In this document: positions 45,321-56,579 of the stretch, piece after piece | How positions within the stretch are numbered: the stretch's first letter is position 1 | How the letters are laid out: the number at the start of each line of letters is the position of its first letter | Assembly (NCBI GenBank): GCA_946406115.1 | Contig: OX291546.1 | Span: 15,679,019-15,743,018, forward strand | Direction of reading: 5' to 3' | Length of the DNA: 64,000 nucleotides | Origin: Apoda limacodes | Lineage: Eukaryota; Arthropoda; Insecta; Lepidoptera; Limacodidae | Program-made: the position numbers and the translations under genes | Notes under the pieces: model-generated | What the model saw: only the letters and a program-made list of their open reading frames with translations | The model's database searches: none | What the model was told of the DNA's origin: nothing

Positions 45321-46489
45321 TTAATTATCAACCAATAGATTCCTAACCAATAACAGTTATAGCATAAGTGTAAGTTAAATAATAAACAAAAGCGAAGTAA
45401 CCTTTCTATAGTGCGTACCCATTATCGTCAGCGACACCTAATTACATGCCGACCTTACGCAATGTCAGACCGACATTGCTGTTTGCACTGCAGCCGCGTT
45501 CGATAATTAACATAAGTTCTAAGCGAGCTTTTGCTTAGTTGTATAAATAGCCTAAGGGATATTTAGAAATCTTAAATAGCGCCAACATTATATGTTTTTA
45601 ATTTCAAAAACTACAACTTTAAAAAGTTTGAAGTAAACATAAGCTATTTTTAGGGTGTTTGTATGTATCTAGTAAACTATCATATTTGTATCTAGTAAAC
45701 AAAACATTTTAAAACTAAGCACTTTTTTTTACAAATTCGTTTTCTATTGAGCTTTAATCAAAAACATGCACCTTATCGTGGCGCTTGTTAGAGTATCTTA
45801 AGGGTTCAGCTAACTAAATACCCCACATGTTTAGTATTTTCGGTTAGTCTTAATTTACTACTATGACAAAATACATATTTTATATTTGTTGAAGAAGTCT
45901 GAGACCATAGTCTACCGCGATGATTTAGTGTGCATTGGTGAACGTTCGGCTACCCTCGCCTCGACTGTCAGAATTTTCAAGCTGTCTATAAAGGCATCTG
46001 ACTTGAAATAATAATTGCTATCATCACAGCCAGAGTCGACAAATATATTTTCTCAAATAGATTAAATCTCGGTGTGCAAATCGGTTCGTTTTAGCTCTGC
46101 TCAATCAAGCGGCTTAAGATACGCTAGCTATTGCCACCATGTTTATGGTTTGTAGTTAGTGCAAAACGAATTTAAAAAACTGCACAACTAAAAAGTTTTA
46201 ATACAAAGCTATTTTTAGAACGTTTTGTATGCAAGAGAAAACTAGGTCACATAAAATTTGCTTGCCACTTTTAGAATAAATAAAAATTCTAGCCGATACG
46301 TGTATAATATTTTGCATCTAAAATAGCTTATTTGTATTCAAAAATTTTCATTAAATACGTGTTGTATTAACTACAGATTAAAAACTTGTATTAGTGGCAA
46401 AAGCGTATATTAGCACTTTGGAAAAGACATAGATTTAGAAGTAAATTGTAAAAAAAATTTGATTATGTTCATTTGAACCACACCTTAAT
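45321..46489. other. AT-rich spacer with weak repeat traces
   Basis: 45560-45720 and 46150-46230 share AAGCTATTTTTAG and ACGTTTTGTATG-type words with the 457-695 foldback centre. GTATAAATAG at 45541 resembles a TATA box without other promoter support. No gene. Confidence 0.3.
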
Positions 46490-46715
46490 AGGTTGGATTT
46501 TATACACACACAATCGTCTCTATATTCGATCACTACACGGCTGAATATCGGAACGCGGCCACATGAGAATGACGTATTGCGAAACTGCAAGCCGCAAAGG
46601 TCGCTAATCGCATTTAGCTTATCACGCACGCACTGCCGAACTGGCGCGCGTCAAGCAATGCCCTATAACCTGACACGCCGCAACCTTCTCGACACAACAA
46701 AAAATAAAACTAGTT
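46490..46715. other. GC-richer low-repeat island
   Basis: Balanced composition with several CpG-rich words (GGAACGCGGCCACATGAG, CGAACTGGCGCGCGTCAAGC, GACACGCCGCAACC). A 75-codon plus frame ends at 46720 but has no motif. It may be an enhancer or promoter or an unrecognised exon; nothing decides between them. Confidence 0.3.
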
Positions 46716-47444
46716 TTTAATAACCGGATTCATTTATATTTTGCGTCTCTACTTTACATATGTACACATGTAAGTACTTGTTTTAGATTCGAAAGTGTGC
46801 TTGGTTTCAAGTTTAGCTCACGCAACTTTTTTATTTTTTCATTCATTACTTCCTGTTAAGGTTAAGGTGTAGGCTAGAGAAATACTCAGTTTTTAAGCAA
46901 ACGTTGTAACACGACCCTAGTCGTAGGTATACATTAAATTTGGTTGTTATAATTGTCAGTAAAATTATAAGGATTTGTTGTTATCTAGTGCATTGACTAT
47001 ATTTTTTAACAAAAAATGTGAAAAAAAACAATTTCTTTTCAAATTCAAGAGAAATAATTTCTCAAGTTAAGAAATACACTAGTGATAGTAATTTAAACCC
47101 TAACAAAAAATATTCTTTCATAGCACTGAAGTATAATAAACTATTAATGTATTTCTTGTATTTCACTTCTCAATATAATGAATGTATATCAAATAACTAT
47201 GCTTTATAGCCAGCTGGCAGTAAAAGCCTCCTCCATCTGTTTTCACGACTATGACTCTCTGTCTCGTGTCTAATAGTTCTACTCCATGTTTTCCTTTATA
47301 TATATATATTCATATATTACCGCCATTAACAGTAAAATAAGCTAAGACTAACTTGTACAATTACGTAAGTTAGGTAAAAAATACTGAACAATGTATGAAC
47401 ATTGTATAAGGAAAATAATTTATAATAATTTAAATAAATAATAT
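46716..47444. other. AT-rich spacer, no gene seen
   Basis: A CTAGTGCATTGA word near 46988 links to the hairpin region at 33.2-33.4 kb. Otherwise no feature. Confidence 0.35.
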
Positions 47445-48148
47445 ATATAATATTATTATTAATAATAATAATATACTTTATTGCATATAATATAACAATA
47501 ATACAACAATAGTTACAAAGAAAAAAAAAACATATGGCGATCTTATCGCTATGAAGCGATCTCTCCCAGATAACCTTTCGGTGAAGAATTTAAAAAAAAA
47601 ACATAATAAAAAGGTAATGTGTGCATTAAAAAAAGTAGATAAAAATAATAATCGATCATACATCTTTAACAAAATTTATATAAAAAGATAATATTAAATA
47701 CAAAATATATTTAATATAACATTAGATACAATTAAATAATACTATACATACATAAATAATTATTTAAGAATATATATAAATATATATAAACTTATACATA
47801 TACATAAAATTTACATACATATTCATACAGAGATAAATAATCAACAATATATATTAAAAATATAGCTATGATGTGATATATCGGCTTTTATTTATTATAG
47901 TGTGTAATAACAGGTTTTTTAAATGTTCTCAAGGACTGCGGTCGTTTTATATACAGAGGTAATGTGCTCCACAATCTGATTGCTTTCACAGTAAATAATT
48001 TATTATTCATTTGTGTACAGTGCGTTGGAGTTTTTAACAACAGGTATGTAGAATCACGTAGAAAAGGAGAACCAATGAACTAGAAACATTTTTCTTTAAA
48101 TATGATGGTGTTTTTGGATTGAACAAAACACTATAAAGAAGATAGAAG
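47445..48148 (-). pseudogene. CR1-type LINE, RT C-terminus and 3' UTR (downstream half)
   Basis: Read from 48148 leftwards, the minus strand encodes FYLLYSVLFNPKTPSYLKK, a one-base frameshift, then FIGSPFLRDSTYLLLKTP, MNNKLFTVKAIRLWSTLPLY and IKRPQSLRTFKKPVITHYNK before a stop. This is the classic C-terminal tail of CR1-like reverse transcriptases. The 3' UTR includes AGATCGCTTCATAGCGATAA on the minus strand and reaches a (TAT)/(TAA)n tail at 47445-47475. The 5' continuation lies on the far side of the Jockey insertion, at 49.59-49.74 kb. It is inactive. Confidence 0.8.
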
Positions 48149-49590
48149 TTTTTTTTTTTTTTTTTATACCACTAAGGTGGCAAACAAGCTTACGGTCCGC
48201 CTGATGGTAAGCGGTCACCGTAGCCTATGGACGCTTGCAACACCAGGGGTACCACTTGCGCGTTGCCAACCCTTCAGAAATCTAATAACTTCTTTCTTGA
48301 AGAACTCCATACTGTAGTACTTGCAGAAAACCTTGGCAGGGAGCTCATTCTACAACTTAAGTTCGCGGGAGGAAGTTTCTCTGAAACCGCACTGTACGCG
48401 ACCATTTAGGTTCTAAAGTGTGAGAATGAATTCCCTGCCGATGGCGAGCGGTGCGATGGTAGAAAGTAGCCGTGGGCATCATTTCGAACAATTCCTCAGA
48501 ACACAACCCATTGTACAAGCGTTAGAACACACACAGTGAGGCAAAGTCTCTCCTCAGACTCAAGGGCTCGATACCGCAAGTGAGTTTGAAATCGTCGACA
48601 ATTCTCACAGCCCGTCGTTGAACCGAGTCAAAAGAGCCAAGTTGGTATCCGGGTGCACCTGCCCAGAGATGGCAGCAGTACTCCATACGGGGCCGAACTT
48701 GCAACTTGTAAAGTAACAACTGCTTCGCTCTGTTGAGTACACCAAGTTTTTTGGACGCCAGCTTCACCTTATCTTGTAAATGATCTCGTAACTAAACATC
48801 GCTGGAGATGTCGACACTAAGGATCCCAATGCTCTTGGAGATGGAGAAGGGAGTGTTCTGGAATTGTGGGACTACAGTGAATGGAGTTTTCTTAGCGGTA
48901 AACGCGCACACTTGTGTCTTTGTAGGGTTGAATCGGACCAAGTTTACCCGTCCCCAGTCCTGGGACAGTGTGGTCTCGATTTGAGAGACAAGTTCTCCGC
49001 GGTTTTCCTCCTCAACGGAACGAGGGATGTTTGCACGACCCGTGTAAAAAACGTCTCCAGTGCTGTCATCTGCATAGCAATGTATGTTGTTGATGTCCAA
49101 CATGTCATTGATATGCAGTAGAAACAGCGTAGGATACAGCATAGAGCCTTGCGGGACACCAGCATTAATGTCCATGCTATCAGAGCAACTACTGTCAACT
49201 ACGGTTCGTATGCGTCCACCGGACAAAAAGCTAGCCACCCATTTGCACAAACCCTCGGGCACTCCGTAAGATGGCAACTTCGATAGAAGACCCCGGTGCC
49301 AGACCCGATCAAACGCCTTCGCTATGTCCAGGCTACATGCCAATGCCTCCCCTTGACTCTCAATGGCTAGTGCCCATCGGTGTGTGAGATACACTAGAAG
49401 GTCACCAGTCGAGCGACCGTGGCGAAAGCCATATTGACGGTCACTGACCAGATCGTGTACTTCTGGGTATCTTAGAAGCTGTGTGTTGATCACACACTTC
49501 ATCACCTTACAGAGGAGAGAGGTAATAGCGATAGGCCTGTAATTCGATGAATCTGATCTATCGCCCTTTTTGGGCACCGGGTGCACATTC
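48149..49590 (-). pseudogene. 5'-truncated Jockey-type LINE reverse transcriptase
   Basis: The frame 49586-48792 gives 264 residues of RT: HPVPKKGDRSDSSNYRPIAI at the start, motif A SLDIAKAFDRVWH (D87), NAGVPQGS (141-148) and YADD (171-174). A TAG at 48792-48794 interrupts the frame, which then continues in phase to about 48522 (KLASKKLGVLNRAKQ, MEYCCHLWAG, SVQRRAVRIVDD). A frameshift near 48522-48530 leads to NGLCSEELFEMMPTATFYHR, and more damage follows. The 3' UTR ends with TTACCATCAGGCGGACC and a 17-base A-tail at 48165-48149. The endonuclease and N-terminal RT are missing. It is a dead copy, but the RT catalytic residues in the readable part are intact. Confidence 0.92.
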
Positions 49591-49740
49591 GCAGTATTCC
49601 GGCAAAGATGAATTGGGAGCCACTTAAGCTTTGGTAACGGAATTTGGAAATGTGATCATACTTTCGCAGACCAAATATAAATCTTATGCATAAATTTTAT
49701 CAAGTTGCTCCTCGGTGCATATCTCTGCATAGTTAAAAAA
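49591..49740 (-). pseudogene. CR1-type LINE, upstream half interrupted by the Jockey element
   Basis: The minus strand reads, across a frameshift, NLCIRFIFGLRKYDHISKFR and then KLKWLPIHLCRN. This is the CR1 RT thumb-region signature that normally precedes the FYLLYSVLFNPKTPSYL segment found at 48.1 kb. The two parts therefore belong to one older element split by the Jockey insertion. Upstream of about 49735 the similarity fades. Confidence 0.7.
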
Positions 49741-50339
49741 AGGAAGAAGTAGTCATTAAGCAAGTGTAATTTTAGTGGGGATGGGTAGGAAGTTACGTAA
49801 TCTTCCCAAAGATTTCGCAGCAACATTTTTTTTAACTGCTAGTTGCTAGTTTACCTAGTCATAGAATAGTATACACAAAGCGTCGACGCACGAGAACCAC
49901 TTTTAAGAACCGTGTCGCTCATAAAACGATGCGGACGGAGAGCGCTTGTGATCTGGTTATTTTGTTGCAATAAGGCGCGTAATGGCAAACATTTTTAACA
50001 TTGTGACAAACAAAGCAGTTTTTACATCTAACTCCATACAAAAATGCTGTAAAGTTACGCGTTAAGACAGTCATATGCCACAAGACAAGAGGCTTGTCCC
50101 TACTCTGTGTTATAGGTAATAATTACGCCCAATCAGCATTTGTTCCACAACCTTTCTTAGCTCGCTTGTTTGGACTAAGTAATTAATATTTAAGACCGGT
50201 CCTTTAAACAGTTCAAAAGAAACTGTTTTACTTGATGACAAATTTTAACACCAAACTTCAACATTAAGCAAAATCTAGTCATCGAAAAAGATGAACATAT
50301 CCAAGTAACTTTACTTTATATTTTTTATAAGCACGGCCA
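49741..50339. other. Spacer, no gene seen
   Basis: Ordinary composition with a slightly GC-richer part at 49880-49990. It might hold further decayed CR1 sequence that I could not read. Confidence 0.3.
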
Positions 50340-50535
50340 TTTTTTTGACGTGACAACGTCTTATAAATTGGTTTGCCGGGTGACACTTCAAGAAACTGCG
50401 TTACGCTCCGCTCACGTTATGCGCTCACAATGAGAGCGAGTGAGAGGCACGCGCCCGCCTAAGAGCGAGAGAGACAGACATAAAATCATTGTCACGTAAA
50501 ACTTTCGCCCGTATACCGACTTTACAGGCAACCAG
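50340..50535 (+). repeat. Dispersed-repeat-like block, GACGTGACAACGTCTTATAA
   Basis: GACGTGACAACGTC is palindromic. GTGACACTTCAAGAAACTGC, GTTACGCTCCGCTCACGTTA and CACAATGAGAGCGAGTGAGA follow. I recall similar blocks as interspersed repeats in lepidopteran genomes, but there is no second copy in this window to confirm it. Confidence 0.4.
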
Positions 50536-50699
50536 TTTTTTATTAATTTCCTTTTTGTACAATCCGATTTCTAAAAATGAGCTAATACAAAAATGTATAA
50601 ATTGTTATAAGCTGATAACTTTAAGCACATATTATGCTTTATACAATTCAGTGATTGATCCTTAAAAACAATACAAAACACTTTTTTCAATAAGAAATT

Positions 50700-51150
50700 A
50701 AAAAAAAATCTGCCAAGTGCGAGTCGGACTCGCGCACGAAGGGTTCCGTACCATTATCTATAAAAACGGCAAAAAAATCACGTTTGTTGTATGCCCCCCC
50801 CCCTTAAATATTTGTTTTATTTTATTTTAGTTATTTATTTTTAAAGTGACTATATAACTTAATATTCTGTGAATATTTTAAGCGTCTACATGTTGCCGTT
50901 ATCAATATCACGCAAAATCGAGCGAAAAAATCACGTTTGTTGTATGGGAGCTCCCTTAAATATTTATTTTGTTCTGTTGTTTATGTATTTTTTGTTATTG
51001 CGGCAACAAAAATACATTTTTGTGAAAATTTCAACTGTCTAACTATCACGGTTCTTGAGATACAGCCTGGTGACAGACGGACGGACAGCGGAGTCTTAGT
51101 AATAGGGTTACGCTAATAACCCCTTTGGGTACGGAACCCTAAAAATGACC
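50700..51150 (+). repeat. GTGCGAGTC-family repeat, most complete copy
   Basis: It begins CCAAGTGCGAGTCGGACTCG, CGCACGAAGGGTTCCGTACC and contains a poly-C run at 50793-50803. It ends with TCAACTGTCTAACTATCACG, GAGATACAGCCTGGTGACAG, ACGGACGGACAGCGGAGTCT and TTTGGGTACGGAACCCTAAA. The GGGTTCCGTACC near the start is inverted as GGTACGGAACCC at the end, hinting at terminal inverted repeats. There is no frame. Confidence 0.75.
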
Positions 51151-51865
51151 ATTGGCGTCAGGAACCTTAAGCCCTAAATCATGGAGTAGAATATATTATA
51201 CTCAATACTTAACAATTTCTAGTGGTGAAAAAAGACATTCCTATCCGCGGTATATAACTATTTTTTTTTACCATGTTAACTTTTAATTGATTCCGCTAAT
51301 GTATAACCGCACTTAGTGTTGGGCAAGCGGCAAGGACGATCGGTTAACTGCCGAGATATTGCGGCACCGCCAGTCATAAGCTATCTTTAAATAAATGACT
51401 TTGCCGATCCAACCGGGGTCGGGCCAAAGAAAACAAAGTGTAACATGAGCTTTGGCATCAAACCAGCTTGTTATACTTTACGAAATTGTTACATTTGATT
51501 AATGATTCGTTAATTACACTATGATTATTTGGATTATTGGACTTAGGGTACTTACTGTTCGACCTCAGGCAGATCGTATGCTTATTTGGCACTTCAGTGG
51601 TAAAAAATACAGAATTTAAATTATTTTACTAACTAATTTTTGGTAAACTATGAATATTGTGAAATGGATCGTTTGGGTATCTGGACAAAGAGCGTCATCT
51701 GGTCCAAAACTAAGTAAAGGTTGTCCTAAATCTACACTTATGTAGGACACAAAACTGAAATATATATTTATACCGTCGTGTGTGGTAATTTAAAGTTTAC
51801 TTTAGAAAATATATTATAGCTCCGTATGTGATGGGCTTTTGTTTTATTTTCTAAATACATGCCTA
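51151..51865. other. Spacer, no gene seen
   Basis: 51310-51450 is GC-richer (GGGCAAGCGGCAAGGACGAT), with no motif recognised. AGAGCGTCATCTGGTCC near 51690 is a common dispersed word. Confidence 0.35.
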
Positions 51866-51869
51866 CTTA

Positions 51870-51988
51870 TAATACGTGTAAAACACCCAGATTCAAGGAC
51901 AAAACAATTGTTTGTCCTCGTGCGGGGATCAAACCCACATCTTTCGGTTCAGCAGGCAGAGTGCTACCAACTAACCTACTGAAATGTT
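51870..51988 (-). repeat. tRNA-derived SINE, minus strand
   Basis: The minus strand gives TAGGTTAGTTGGTAGCACTC (A box region) and GATGTGGGTTTGATCCCCGC (B box), then GAGGACAAACAATTGTTTTG and TGAATCTGGGTGTTTTACAC. The layout is the same as at 41.97 kb. Confidence 0.75.
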
Positions 51989-53819
51989 AGAAGACATTTA
52001 ATTTTTATTTAATCTAAATACAATTAGGGCTAAGTGAGACATAAATAAATCTAATCTCTTACTTTACAACAATGAATAAAGACCATAAAGATAAACTATT
52101 ATTTAGGTTATTATACCACAAGCGCCTACCTACAACGAAATCCGTGGATCAGATTAATATAACTCACACATAAAAAAACACACACAAACATATTTATTTG
52201 TATGTGTTAGTGAGTGGCACACATTGACATGTGTTACAATGTGTGTGTAGAGATGTTTACGTGTAAGTGCACGCACACACGCTTGGGCGGTTCAACGCAC
52301 GGGCGCAACTACGCGAGTTCCTTGTTCCACTTTACCACTGACACTATATTATTATAGTTCCAATGTTCAACTAGTTTCCGACTTAAGTAACTTAACTTAA
52401 CAGATTAAAACTTACTAAGCTTCAATCACATCGTGTAAAAGGGACACAAAAATATCACAGGAATCGTTTAGCTGAACTATTATGCTGAAATTTAGTAATT
52501 TATGTGTGGTTTTAATCCTTAATTAAACCATTACACACAAACAAACTTACAAACTTTATTATTTTTATTATTAGTAGGCTTAGCTCTATTTTAAGTTAAA
52601 ATTAACTTAATTCTGATTTAAAGTTGAAATACTAATGAGAAATGAACTAAGAGTAACTTAACTAACTACAAACTGCGTGCTACGAAGTACAAGTGCAGTA
52701 CAAAAGACTTCAACGCGCGGTCAGTATTTGAGTCACGAGTGGTTTATTACCGCCATTATTTAAGGTACAACTAGTTACTTTTTATCGGAGATTTGTTTAA
52801 ATAGTAGTTTATATTTTAATATAACAGATTTTAGTTGTGATTGACTATGAATAAATATAAAAAAAAAACAAATAAAAAATCTGAATAAATATACATTTAA
52901 CAGCACTTATGTCTTTTATAGTTAAAAAGTTGATTTTAGTAACTGCAAAAAAAAATTAAACAAAATCATTCAAATTAAGTAAAAGAATACTTCAAATATA
53001 TGTCAAACAACCTGTTTTTCATTGTAATGTCATAGGATTTGGAGTTGAAGGACAAACAGACAGACAGACAAACTTTTTTAAACTTTGTACATAAATCTAA
53101 AGTACATGAAAAATTGCAGTAGGTAACAGTACATTCAGTAAAACGAGAAGTTGGTCAAAATTTGGGAAAATCATTCCCTAAGCGGGTTAAATAGGGAAAT
53201 AGTTCCTTCACTTACCTACTAGTATAGTAAGTAAAGTTAAATTTTGCGAGTATCACTGCGGGAAACCAGCTAGTGTAATATAAAATTAGATTAATGAGAC
53301 TAATGTTAAGCAATTGCAAAGATGCATGTAACCTCGAAACTTTATTTTAAAAACTATTATGCTCAATGTTCATTTATTCCCCTTTTTTTTTTTTAAACCT
53401 TTGCACAAAAAACAATATTAAAAACTAATTTAAAATATTTTAAAACTAAAGTTTTATTACATAATTACACGCATATTTTTTTAAAGACTTGTTTATCGAA
53501 ACAGCTAAGTTTGATAATCGATTTTCTGTGTTCAAACTTTTCGCTCGAGCTTAACAGCTTTTACGAGTGTTGTCCGAAAGCACATTCACTGTGTACATTC
53601 ATACGTCTAAAATCCAGTAAACAGAAGCCGAGCAAATAAAAAAAGCAAATATTAAAATAAGAGACTCACTAAGTTAGTGATTTTTTAGTTAAAGTTGAAG
53701 AACATTCAATATTTTGGACATAATTTTACGTACAGTCATACATTACATAACGTTTATTTTCTTAAAAGTCTAAATACTTCCTTTACCTACGGATTCATCG
53801 GTGGCGGCTGAGGGGTTTC
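51989..53819. other. AT-rich spacer with two GC-richer patches
   Basis: 52240-52330 (GTGCACGCACACACGCTTGG, CGCACGGGCGCAACTACGCG) and 52700-52745 (CAACGCGCGGTCAGTATTTG, with an initiator-like TCAGT) could be regulatory. GACAGACAGACAAAC near 53060 marks a degraded dispersed repeat. No gene. Confidence 0.3.
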
Positions 53820-53821
53820 GA

Positions 53822-54065
53822 TTTCACTTTGCGTTCTGAGTGACGGAGGTTCGAGGCCTGTGTCTTTCACTATCAGTGAGTCTTTTTCCTAATTTCTTAA
53901 GTGCATTGAGTATTCTCACTACTGGCTTTTCGGTGAAGGAAAACATCGTGAGGAAATCTGTATACGTCAAAAAAAAAAAAGACGTATGTGATTCCACAAT
54001 CTGCACTAGCATAGATTCTTGCACACTTTTTTGCATTATCCGCTAGCATTAACTTTTTACGGTTT
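53822..54065 (+). repeat. SINE with B box and GGTGAAGGAAAACATCG block
   Basis: GGTTCGAGGCC at 53848-53858 is a pol III B box after CTGAGTGACGGA. GGCTTTTCGGTGAAGGAAAA (53934) and CATCGTGAGGAAATCTG match 14611-14650, and CACAATCTGCACTAGC matches 14.69 kb. It is non-coding; opposing 70-84-codon frames across it are chance. Confidence 0.7.
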
Positions 54066-54177
54066 AGGGTGCTCTTTTGCATTGACTTTTCTGGTAGCGG
54101 ACTCAATTTGATACAGATACGTTTGACGCTATATAGCTTGCTTTTGTACAAGTAAATAGAATATAGAACCTACTTTA

Positions 54178-54345
54178 TCAACATGATAGAAAACTCCTAG
54201 TACATCAATCTTCAAATACACAAATATTTATAGAATTAAGAAGTACATTATAAAAATACATACATAGAAATAATCTTTCTTCGTTTAAGACTGGAGGTTA
54301 AAATCTTTAAAGAAAATATATAATTAGTATTATTAAATGCCGTAT
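54178..54345 (+). repeat. tRNA-Tyr-like SINE family, body fragment
   Basis: CTAGTACATCAATCTTCAAA, TACACAAATATTTATAGAAT and CATAGAAATAATCTTTCTTC match 34.87-34.98 kb. Confidence 0.5.
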
Positions 54346-54368
54346 CAATGGCTACATCATCAATGCAC

Positions 54369-54697
54369 ATAAATATTTTCATAGCTAATATGCAATCAAA
54401 AAATTAAGACTTGAACCTCCAATAATCCTTAAAGTCCGTGTAACTGCTCTAACAATTGAGCTATCAAGGCACAAGTCTGGCTAATGAAAATTGTAAATGA
54501 TTTGTGTATTTATAAGATTGAAGTACTAGCGTATTTCCAAGGCAAAGTTGTAGTTGGGATTTTTATTTGCCAAGACTGTGCTTCGATAGCTCAATTGGTA
54601 GAGCACTTACTCGGACTGTAATGAATATTGCAGGTTCAAGGCCTAGCGCGAGGTTAAAGTTTTGACTGCATCTTTGCTATAAAATTATTTATTTACA
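54369..54697. mobile_element. Two tRNA-Tyr-like SINE heads in inverted orientation
   Basis: Minus-strand head 54411-54470: TTGATAGCTCAATTGTTAGA, GCAGTTACACGGACTTTAAG, GGAGGTTCAAGTC. Plus-strand head 54578-54652: CTTCGATAGCTCAATTGGTA, GAGCACTTACTCGGACTGTA, GCAGGTTCAAGGCC. Both echo the animal tRNA-Tyr layout (CTTCGATAGCTCA...ACTGTA...GGTTCAA). Outer arms AGC(T/A)A(A)TATGCAATCAAAAAATT (54383) and GTTTTGACTGCATCTTTGCT (54659) are also inverted. Acceptor-stem pairing is poor, so these are SINEs, not functional tRNAs. Confidence 0.7.
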
Positions 54698-55264
54698 TAA
54701 TAGAAAATATATATAGGTATTTTAATCAGTATCAGAACACGCATCATTTTGAGTGCTATCAGCAGTACAATAATCTATTGCAAACCTTAAATATTTTGGC
54801 GTTCGCACGTATTAGCATTAGAACTCAAACATGCGATAGACTATTAAGACTAGATTGCGTAATCTTTGTTACGTCTACGTCTAAAAAAAAGGATTAATGT
54901 TCAAAAGAATTGTTACACTTACCTAATTAGTTCATTAAGGTTGATTACGCGTTGCTAATGATTCATATCATATTATTTCTATGTACTAGCCTCAATATAT
55001 TGTAATCAAAGGCCAGTACAAAAACTACAAAAGTATATCATTATTATGTAAATATAAATACAAACATTGACGATGAGATAATTTAGAATTAATTAGTTTT
55101 CCACCTTTCACCTTGTTTTGTAGGATCGACAAATTTCAAGTTTTTTTTTGGTAGTTTTATTTTTTGGCTTTGGTTTTGCACATTCTATGTGATCTGATCT
55201 ATAGGAAACATGTCTGTAAATGTTAAGTGTTGAAGATTTGTAACGTTAATAGTAGGTAATCATC
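54698..55264. other. AT-rich spacer, no gene seen
   Basis: No feature recognised. Confidence 0.4.
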
Positions 55265-55500
55265 ATCGTCATTTCCTCACGGCTGAAGGTCGTGATCATG
55301 GAGGATAGCTTGCTTAACCAGCGCTCTCCAAGCCGCTCTATGTCCTGCTAGGTGGATAGACGTCTTTATGCTGTCGTTGGTCAACTACTTTTCCATGTCC
55401 GTCCAATGGGTTGGTGATCTGCCCTGGCTTCTGCGCGCCAGGTGCCTAAAGACCAGAAGCTTATCTCAATTGTCTGACTACGCGACCGAAGTATTTATAT
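55265..55500. repeat. Decayed GC-richer LINE-like fragment
   Basis: CTCACGGCTGAAGGTCGTGA, CCAGCGCTCTCCAAGCCGCT and TTGGTGATCTGCCCTGGCTT stand out from the AT-rich flanks. They read like untranslated or decayed coding sequence of an invertebrate LINE. No frame survives. Confidence 0.35.
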
Positions 55501-56575
55501 AGTAGGTATAATATAGTGAACATAGTCGGTAACGTTGCACGATGCTACTTATGCTGGTAGATAATGAGAAGGAAAAGGTTTCAAATGGTTACCGAATATG
55601 TACCTGAGTAGCAATCTAGGTAGTCTTTTATTAATAAAAATTTTTAATAAAAAAAAAACAACCGCACTAAAAAGTAAAAATAATTACTTATTTCAAAAAA
55701 TCTGATCTGAATTACAGTTTGAAGTTGGTTTCATCCAAGTTGACTGTTAGGTACATAGAAAACAACTTTAAACTATAATTCAGATAAAATTTTCAGAAAA
55801 TAAGGAATTATTTTCACTTGTGAAGTGCATCTTTTTGAAGCCGGTTGTTTGTTTTTTTTGAGAAAAAGTTTTTATATTTTACTTTTTAGTGACGAATTGC
55901 TTTTTTCGTACATATTTATATATATATATATACTCCGGATAACAAAATGAGAAATGTTGTTTATAGAGAAGTGAATTGTAATTAATAGTTAAAATATTTT
56001 GTCAATATTTTGTGTACCTCTTATATTATAAAGTTTATCTTTTTATTCCAACTACAACAAAACCTCAATCAAGTCCCGAAGCCAAGCCGGGTACTCCAGC
56101 TAGTAGTATAATATTTTAATGCCATTCTCACTGTTATAATCATAAATAATCTCGTAAAAATGCTTTATACCAATTCAATTGATCACTGCAGATAATCTCT
56201 TCATTAATTCTGGTGACGGAAGCGGAAGAAATTAAAACTCTATTTGGTTTATAGTTCAGGAAAAGCGAGCAAATAAACCAACTTTTTGCACCCTTCGTGC
56301 CTTATCGTCCGTTATGGAATACGACAATCACGTTATTAATATAATGACTCGGTCCTAATGGCGCTGAGCATTTTTATTGCACTAAGATTGATATGTATGT
56401 ATTATACGGAAAACCACCAACTGGGTGGTCCACATCTCATTCTAACGTATATTTTTTACTCACCTGTCCTAGAATTATCGTAATGTTTTGTTGGATATAT
56501 GTATATGTAAGTAGGTACGTTTTTCTTGAATGAATGTTATATCCAATGAACCTAATTTTACAATTTAAAACTTAT
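55501..56575. other. AT-rich spacer, no gene seen
   Basis: A short (TA)n run near 55918 and a CCGAAGCCAAGCCGGGTACT end near 56080 (the tail of an RTE-type or similar repeat by appearance). No gene. Confidence 0.35.
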
Positions 56576-56579
56576 CAAT

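Noticed and set aside
45538..45552. TATAAATAG as a promoter TATA box
   Set aside because: Common by chance in such AT-rich DNA; no initiator or exon signals downstream.
48864..49269. Plus-strand frames of 61-85 codons and alternative minus frames
   Set aside because: Shadows of the Jockey RT frame.
54411..54652. Functional tRNA-Tyr genes
   Set aside because: Heads resemble tRNA-Tyr, but acceptor and T-stem pairing is broken and they sit in repeat bodies, so they are SINE heads.
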